Assembly: GCA_003166025.1 (NCBI GenBank)
Contig: PMWT01000088.1
Coordinates: 5,575-41,365 of the forward strand
Length of the DNA stretch: 35,791 nt
Source of the DNA: Acidimicrobiaceae bacterium
GTDB taxonomy: Bacteria; Actinomycetota; Acidimicrobiia; Acidimicrobiales; Palsa-688
Direction: 5' to 3'
Shown here: piece by piece, positions 31,821-35,791 of the stretch
Layout: every line of letters begins with the position of its first letter
Position numbering within the stretch: the first letter of the stretch is position 1
The notes under the pieces: generated by a model
What the model was told of the DNA's origin: nothing
Seen by the model: the letters and a program-made list of their open reading frames with translations, nothing else
Database searches by the model: none
Translations under genes and position numbers: made by a program

Positions 31821-33314
31821 ATGAGACTATCGAGAGCTAGAGCGGGCCTTGCCAGCTTGTTGGCATCACTCGGAGCCGTGGCGATGGGGAGCGTCGCCGC
31901 CAGCGGCTCATCGGCGCTACCTAGCCACTTCATCGAAGGCGAGGCCGGCACCACGATCACCCTGGAGGGGCCCAACCAATGGACTCAGAGCGGGAGCAGC
32001 TTCGGACACCCATGGGACCAGGTCGTGGCCGAGTTCAAGAAGGTGACGGGCGTGACGGTCAACACCGACGTGCTGCCGCTCGCCACGTTCTCCGGGGTCG
32101 AGTCGGCCCAGCTCGCCGCCGGTATCGCTCCGGACCTGGTCTTCAACCAGGCGAACTACCAGCCGTACATGGTCGTCCCGCTCAACAAGTACCTGAGCGA
32201 GCCCAACCCGTTCGTCGCCGGTAACAAGAGCTGGCTGTCGGAGTTCGACTCGTCGGCCTTCTCGGCGAAGGTGTCTGGGGTCCTCGACCCCAAGGGGAAC
32301 TTCGACTGGGCCCCGTTCAACCTCGTCGGCATTGCCATGTACTACAACAAGGACGCCTTCAAGCGGGCCGGGGTCACCGCGCCGGTCAGCACCTTCGCAC
32401 AGCTGATAAGCGACTGCGGGGCCCTGGCGAAGGCTGGGTACACGCCGATGGCGATGGACAGCTCCGCCATCGGGATCAACTTCGCCTACCGGCCGGTCCT
32501 CGACCAAATGGTCGACAAGCAGTTCGACGAGCTGGACCACTTCACCGTCACCGGTGCACCAGGCAAGGCCGAGGAGCTCACCACCAAGGACGTGGTCTGG
32601 GGGATCGCCACGGGGAAGTTCTCGTCCGGTGACCCCTACGTCAAGGAGAGCGTGGTGCTGTTGAAACAATTGTTCGACAGCTGCGCCACCAAGGACTGGT
32701 CGGGCATCACCGGCCTGTCGGGGGACGGGGTCGGGCTCCCCCAGTTCGAGTCGGGCAAGGCGGCGATGGCCTTCGCCGTTGACTTCGGTTATGGGACGAT
32801 CGCGGCGAGCGCGCACTTCCCGATCGGGAGCATGCCCTTCCCCGAGATAACCACGGCGACCACGAAGCTGTCGGCCAACGTGCCCGCACGCTCGGGCAAC
32901 ACCGTAGGCGGGACGAGCTACATGATCCCGGCCCACACGGGCGGGAGGGCACTAAAGGCGTCACTTCTCTTCCTGCAGTTCATGAGCGCCCCGCAGTACA
33001 TCACGAAATGGCTGGCCGAGACCGGGGGCATCCCCGCAGTCCAGGGCATCAGCCCGCCAGCCTCCACGGCCGCCTACTTCGAGGGCGCCTGGGCCAAACC
33101 GGAGATCATCGGACCGTTCGCCTGCTGCGGTTACGACATCGCCCCGGGAGTGCTGTTCAGCGAGGCCTACGACGGCTACCTCCTCGGCTCGAAAACGCTC
33201 GGCCAGGAAGTGCCCTACCTGGAGGGCCTCTTCCGCCAGGGTGCTGCGTACCTTGTCCAGAACGACGGCTGGAGCGGCCAATCCTGGGCGTCATCGCTAC
33301 CCCGCTCGCCGTAG
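31821..33314 (+). CDS. Extracellular sugar-binding protein (MalE-like, family 1)
   Basis: The start is placed at ATG 31821 because GGGAG lies 6 nt upstream; ATG 31794 is an alternative. The 497-residue product has a signal peptide (ASLLASLGAVAMGSVAASG) without a lipobox cysteine. The mature protein opens with ITLEGPNQWTQ and contains VVAEFKKVTGVTVNTD, LAAGIAPDLVFNQANY and GIAMYYNKDAFKRAGV, the usual landmarks of carbohydrate-binding proteins, and a late FLQFMSAPQYITKWLAETGG hinge-side helix. It delivers its sugar to the two permeases upstream (149-bp gap). The specific sugar cannot be inferred. Confidence 0.9.
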   Translation: MRLSRARAGLASLLASLGAVAMGSVAASGSSALPSHFIEGEAGTTITLEGPNQWTQSGSSFGHPWDQVVAEFKKVTGVTVNTDVLPLATFSGVESAQLAAGIAPDLVFNQANYQPYMVVPLNKYLSEPNPFVAGNKSWLSEFDSSAFSAKVSGVLDPKGNFDWAPFNLVGIAMYYNKDAFKRAGVTAPVSTFAQLISDCGALAKAGYTPMAMDSSAIGINFAYRPVLDQMVDKQFDELDHFTVTGAPGKAEELTTKDVVWGIATGKFSSGDPYVKESVVLLKQLFDSCATKDWSGITGLSGDGVGLPQFESGKAAMAFAVDFGYGTIAASAHFPIGSMPFPEITTATTKLSANVPARSGNTVGGTSYMIPAHTGGRALKASLLFLQFMSAPQYITKWLAETGGIPAVQGISPPASTAAYFEGAWAKPEIIGPFACCGYDIAPGVLFSEAYDGYLLGSKTLGQEVPYLEGLFRQGAAYLVQNDGWSGQSWASSLPRSP

Positions 33315-33577
33315 GGAGCGTAGGCGGACAACGGCCAGACCGGCGTGGTGACGTTTGACGGGTGGGATGGTCTCTTGTCGTGCTTACGAGGCCTCTCGTG
33401 ACGGGTTGTGGTCCCAGCCGGTCTGGACGGCTGTCGCCCAGGCGTAGGCACGGCGACCGCATCGCGCCCGTATCTGGGCGATCTGCGCGCCATCGCCATC
33501 GTCACGCCCAGGTCCCAGTCGTCTTCAGGAATGGCAGGGAGGATGACAGAGAGCCTGACTGGAGCCGGATCCGCGGC

Positions 33578-34037
33578 GGGCGCGTCGATGCCACGGTCGG
33601 CCAGTACTGCCCGCACCCTGCTCTTCAACAAGGTGCGCTGGTGACACCCGCGATGCGCGGTGGCGCAGCACCATGCGCAGCTCTTTCACCGGCCGGGGCG
33701 CGATCCAGGCCTCGGGCAACAGGTCCGTGCGCAGCAGGTGCGCCAGTGTCCGAGCATCGACCCGGTCGTTCTTCAAGCGGGCGTAGGCGATCGCCTTGCA
33801 CGACCGGGCGTGGGCCAGGTGCACGTCCATACCCATCCCCTGCAGAAGTTCGGCGAGCCACGACCACACCCATACGCCGCTTCGAACACGACCGGCGTCC
33901 CGGGCTCAGCGCCGCACAGGACTTTGCTCAGGCGCGCCGGGTCGTTTGGGACGTTGCGGTTGAACAGCTCGTGGAAACCTTCGTCCATCACAACCACCTG
34001 CGTGCGCCGACGGTGGACGTCCAGTCCTATACAACAT
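33578..34037 (-). pseudogene. IS110-family transposase remnant, N-terminal part with several frameshifts
   Basis: Three frames on the minus strand join into the N-terminal half of an IS110 transposase. A strong AAGGAGG lies 7 nt before ATG 34037, but the frame breaks at once (a one-base insertion) and resumes as IGLDVHRRRTQVVVMDE, holding the first DEDD aspartate. A second break near 33869 follows TPVVFEAAYG; the next frame gives MDVHLAHARSCKAIAYARLK, NDRVDARTLAHLLRTD and LLPEAWIAPRPVKELRMVL. A third break near 33635-33660 precedes LKSRVRAVLADRGIDAP. The C-terminal catalytic-serine domain is absent; 33315-33577 shows no further recognisable gene. The element is dead and lies between the sugar cluster and the inverted SARP/ABC duplication. 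Confidence 0.8.
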
Positions 34038-34060
34038 CTGCTGACCTCCTTCTCGGCTAG

Positions 34061-34366
34061 AGACCACCAGCGTCCCTCAACCGCCGGGCGGAGGCCCGAC
34101 CCACATATTGTCAGGAACGTCGACCGGTATCCAACGCTCAGCCGTCTTCTGCGTCGCCAAACGGCTCAAGATTGGGAGATCTGACGTTGGCCGAGACGTG
34201 TTGTAAGGCGTGGAAGAGAGACCTGGGCACACGGTGACGGCCGGATAGGGACGGCTGGGGGTCACGTCAGGGTTAAGTAGAGGGTATCCCTCATGGCCGG
34301 AGGGCAGCTTGCGCCGCGAGACTGTGCCCATGCAGCCGGGACAAGATGAAGCTACCCCATCGCTCA
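34061..34366. other. Non-coding stretch between the IS110 remnant and the SARP pseudogene
   Basis: No convincing gene is visible; an 84-codon minus-strand frame is Pro/Ser/Arg-rich and unrecognised. In intact IS110-group elements the region before the transposase start carries the left end and the bridge RNA gene, so part of this stretch may be the remnant of that RNA. That is inference from family knowledge only. Confidence 0.3.
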
Positions 34367-34367
34367 G

Positions 34368-34859
34368 CTACTCATTCGGCCGCCGGGCCTCGGTCGCCAC
34401 CAGGGTCAAGTCGTCCAGGTGCGCCCGCTCGGCATCAGCGAAGCCCGCGTAGGCGAACTCACTGAGCGGCTCTCCTCGCCGCAGCTGGAGGGCTTGGCGC
34501 AGCGTCGATGAGGCGAGCGCGGTCTCCCTTTCTTCGAGCAGGCGCCGTCCCTTGGCCACTAACTGCTCGAATCGGGCCGCATCGAGGTCGTCCGGACCGA
34601 TGTCGAGGGCGTAGCCGGCTTCAGAGGTGACGATCGCCGTTGCGCCGAGGGTGCGCCGAAGCTGGCCGATCTGGGCCTGCAAGGCGTTGGCCGCGTTGGC
34701 GACCTGCCCATAGCCCCACAGCGCGTCGATCAGGCGGTCGGCGCTGATCGGGCTCCCCCGCTGGAGCGCTAGTCAGCGGGGCCCGCTGCATGATGCCTCG
34801 CACGACTACGAGCGCGCCCCTTCTACCGCTTCGAACTCGCCGAAGAACCGCGCCTCCAT
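34368..34859 (-). pseudogene. Truncated SARP regulator pseudogene (inverted copy of the SARP 5' end)
   Basis: Reading leftward from ATG 34859, MEARFFGEFEA matches the start of the full SARP gene (MEVRFFGEFEA), then a scrambled stretch with a premature stop (after about 17 codons) replaces the next 20-30 residues. The correct frame resumes with SADRLIDALWGYGQVANAAN and goes on through QAQIGQLRRTLGATAIVTSE and LSEFAYAGFADAERAHLDDL to EARRPNE and a stop. It covers only the DNA-binding domain and the beginning of the BTAD (about 160 of 1033 residues); similarity ends at 34387. A short product from TTG 34682 is possible but would lack most of the DNA-binding helices. Compared with the full gene it carries many substitutions, so the duplication is not recent. 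Confidence 0.88.
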
Positions 34860-35059
34860 ACCGCCACCCTATGGCCGCCGGCCTGACTGTGCCTGAGCAG
34901 CCTCAACGTCGCGCTGAGGTGCCGGCCTCAGCGCGACGGCAGTCCCACCTCAGGCCCTGGGCGCACGCTGTTCGCAACACCGGAGCATCGACGAAAGGAA
35001 GGCCAATGATCAAGGCAAGACATCTCACTAAGCGTTACGGCAAGACCGTGGCAGTCGAC
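34387..35059. repeat. Inverted duplication, copy 2
   Basis: This is the opposite-orientation counterpart of 24430-25107. Between the two gene starts the spacing is 146 bp against 145 bp in copy 1, and the operator motifs keep their order. Similarity stops after GAGGC on the SARP side and after codon 18 of the ABC side. Confidence 0.85.
34901..34953 (+). promoter_or_regulatory. Third SARP-type operator, upstream of the chimeric hydrolase
   Basis: CCTCAG at 34926-34931 and 34948-34953 lie 22 bp apart with a degenerate CGGCAG (34937-34942) exactly between them, reproducing the 11-bp phase of the other sites. CTGAGG at 34914 and CCTCAA at 34901 lie on the SARP-pseudogene side. The last repeat ends 52 nt before ATG 35006, the same distance as in the ABC ATPase promoter. 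Confidence 0.65.
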
Positions 35060-35791
35060 CAACCAGTAGCGCTAGCCCAAAGACCACGGGCATTCACCTG
35101 GGCACGGATCGCTGGCCTGGTGGTGACCATCGTCCTATTGATGGGACTTGTCTACGTGGGAGCCTCGTCCAGCCCGGGAACGGTCTCGGTCCCGCAGGGG
35201 GCGCACGCCGGCCAGCTGACCATGCACCCGTGCACCAGCGGCGGCTACCGCGCCGACTGCGGGACGCTCGTCGTGCCCGAGGACCGGGCAAACCCCCGGT
35301 CGCGCCTGATCGCGCTGCCGGTGACGCGGATCCTGGCTCGCTCATCCCACCCGCTGGCGCCGATCTTCGTCCTCAACGGCGGCCCGGGCATTACCAACAT
35401 GACGTTCCCCCAAGCGAGCCGCTACGCCGCCCAGCACGATGTCGTCATGGTTGGCTACCGCGGCGTCGACGGTTCTTCGGTGCTGAACTGTCCCGAGGTG
35501 ACGGCGGCGCTGGAGAGCTCCGCGGACTTCCTCGCCAAAGCGTCGCTGAGCGCGTACTCCCAGGCCTTCGCCTCGTGCGCGAAACGGCTTGAGCGAAGCG
35601 GCGTTGACCTCGCCGGCTACACGCTGGCGGAGCAGGCCGACGACATCGAGGCCGCTCGCGTCGCGCTCGGCTACAAGCGCATCGACCTGCTCAGCGAGAG
35701 CGAGGGGACCCGTCTCGCCATGACCTACCAGTGGCGGTACCCGAGCAGTGTCGACCGCTCGGCGATGATCGGGGTCAACCCGCCCGGGAAC
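35006..35791 (+). CDS. Membrane-anchored alpha/beta hydrolase (TAP/proline-iminopeptidase type) with captured ABC-ATPase start; runs off the window
   Basis: The frame is open from ATG 35006 to the end of the window (262 codons, no stop). Codons 1-18 (MIKARHLTKRYGKTVAVD) are the start of the ABC ATPase at 24483, with the same GACGAAAGGA ribosome binding site; Walker A is absent. From codon 19 the sequence changes to QPVALAQRPRAFTWARIA, a membrane helix (GLVVTIVLLMGLVYVGAS) and a secreted hydrolase: CTSGGYRADCGTLVVPEDRA, FVLNGGPG (oxyanion motif, about 123-130) and DLLSESEGTRLAMTYQWRYP (nucleophile serine in S-E-S-E-G). This matches exported tripeptidyl-aminopeptidase-like hydrolases, which normally start with their own signal sequence. 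The hydrolase therefore appears to use the promoter, ribosome binding site and start of a duplicated ABC gene. The catalytic Asp and His lie beyond the window. Confidence 0.87.
   Translation, partial: MIKARHLTKRYGKTVAVDQPVALAQRPRAFTWARIAGLVVTIVLLMGLVYVGASSSPGTVSVPQGAHAGQLTMHPCTSGGYRADCGTLVVPEDRANPRSRLIALPVTRILARSSHPLAPIFVLNGGPGITNMTFPQASRYAAQHDVVMVGYRGVDGSSVLNCPEVTAALESSADFLAKASLSAYSQAFASCAKRLERSGVDLAGYTLAEQADDIEAARVALGYKRIDLLSESEGTRLAMTYQWRYPSSVDRSAMIGVNPPGN

Noticed and set aside
31917-32936. 339-codon minus-strand frame opposite the binding-protein gene
   Set aside because: Low-complexity Arg/Gly/Val/Asp translation typical of antisense GC-rich frames; the plus-strand gene is certain.
1-35791. 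tRNA, rRNA or CRISPR arrays
   Set aside because: No cloverleaf-like sequence with a conserved T-arm, no rRNA stretch and no regularly spaced long repeats were found by eye; the only phased repeats are the short SARP-type hexamers.

Overview
The window is GC-rich, densely coded DNA that most resembles an Actinomycetota genome. The reasons are GTG/TTG starts, a SARP/AfsR regulator with NB-ARC and TPR-like parts, kinase/PAP2/flippase membrane operons and an IS110 remnant of actinobacterial type. I see no rRNA, tRNA or CRISPR array. The species cannot be named from sequence alone.

Region 1 (about 0.3-12.3 kb) is a defence/toxin-antitoxin island, partly decayed. It holds a frameshifted HEPN gene facing, tail to tail, an HTH-nucleotidyltransferase (MNT) gene; a zinc-ribbon NERD protein; a CBS-domain protein with a C-terminal HEPN-like end; a 924-residue UvrD-type helicase fused to a PD-(D/E)XK nuclease; an HTH-ImmA/IrrE metalloprotease overlapping a DUF4411 PIN-like toxin; and a type III-like DNA methyltransferase preceded by only the C-terminal end of its restriction partner (Res). 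The Res truncation abuts an orphan LuxR-type HTH fragment, which marks the edge of the island as a deletion or recombination scar.

Region 2 (12.35-19.94 kb, all minus) is a tightly overlapped operon read right to left: alpha/beta hydrolase; DUF4260 fused to an OpuAC-like binding domain; a PAP2-like membrane domain fused to a kinase; a canonical PAP2 phosphatase; and a pseudokinase-like domain fused to a flippase-like LPG-synthase membrane domain. Overlaps of 4-11 bp suggest translational coupling. The set suggests lipid or polyprenol-phosphate handling at the membrane.

Region 3 (20.2-28.7 kb) holds a secreted penicillin-amidase/AHL-acylase-like Ntn hydrolase, an ABC-2 permease and its ATPase (minus), divergent from a 1033-residue SARP regulator (plus). 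The shared promoter contains three exact 11-bp-phased CTGAGG-type repeats, the classic geometry of SARP operators. The same array occurs before a small TPR-like gene after the SARP gene and again at 34.9 kb.

Region 4 (28.7-33.3 kb, plus) is a carbohydrate-uptake cluster: a medium-chain dehydrogenase lacking the usual catalytic zinc cysteine, MalF- and MalG-type permeases and a secreted solute-binding protein. No ATPase gene is present.

Region 5 (33.3-35.8 kb) is rearranged: a decayed IS110 transposase, then an inverted, diverged copy (about 0.67 kb) of the SARP-promoter-ABC junction. In this copy the SARP gene is a pseudogene, and the first 18 codons of the ABC ATPase, with its ribosome binding site and SARP-type operator, are fused in frame to a membrane-anchored alpha/beta hydrolase of the tripeptidyl-aminopeptidase/proline-iminopeptidase type that runs off the window. 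This promoter and start-codon capture is the most striking feature of the window.
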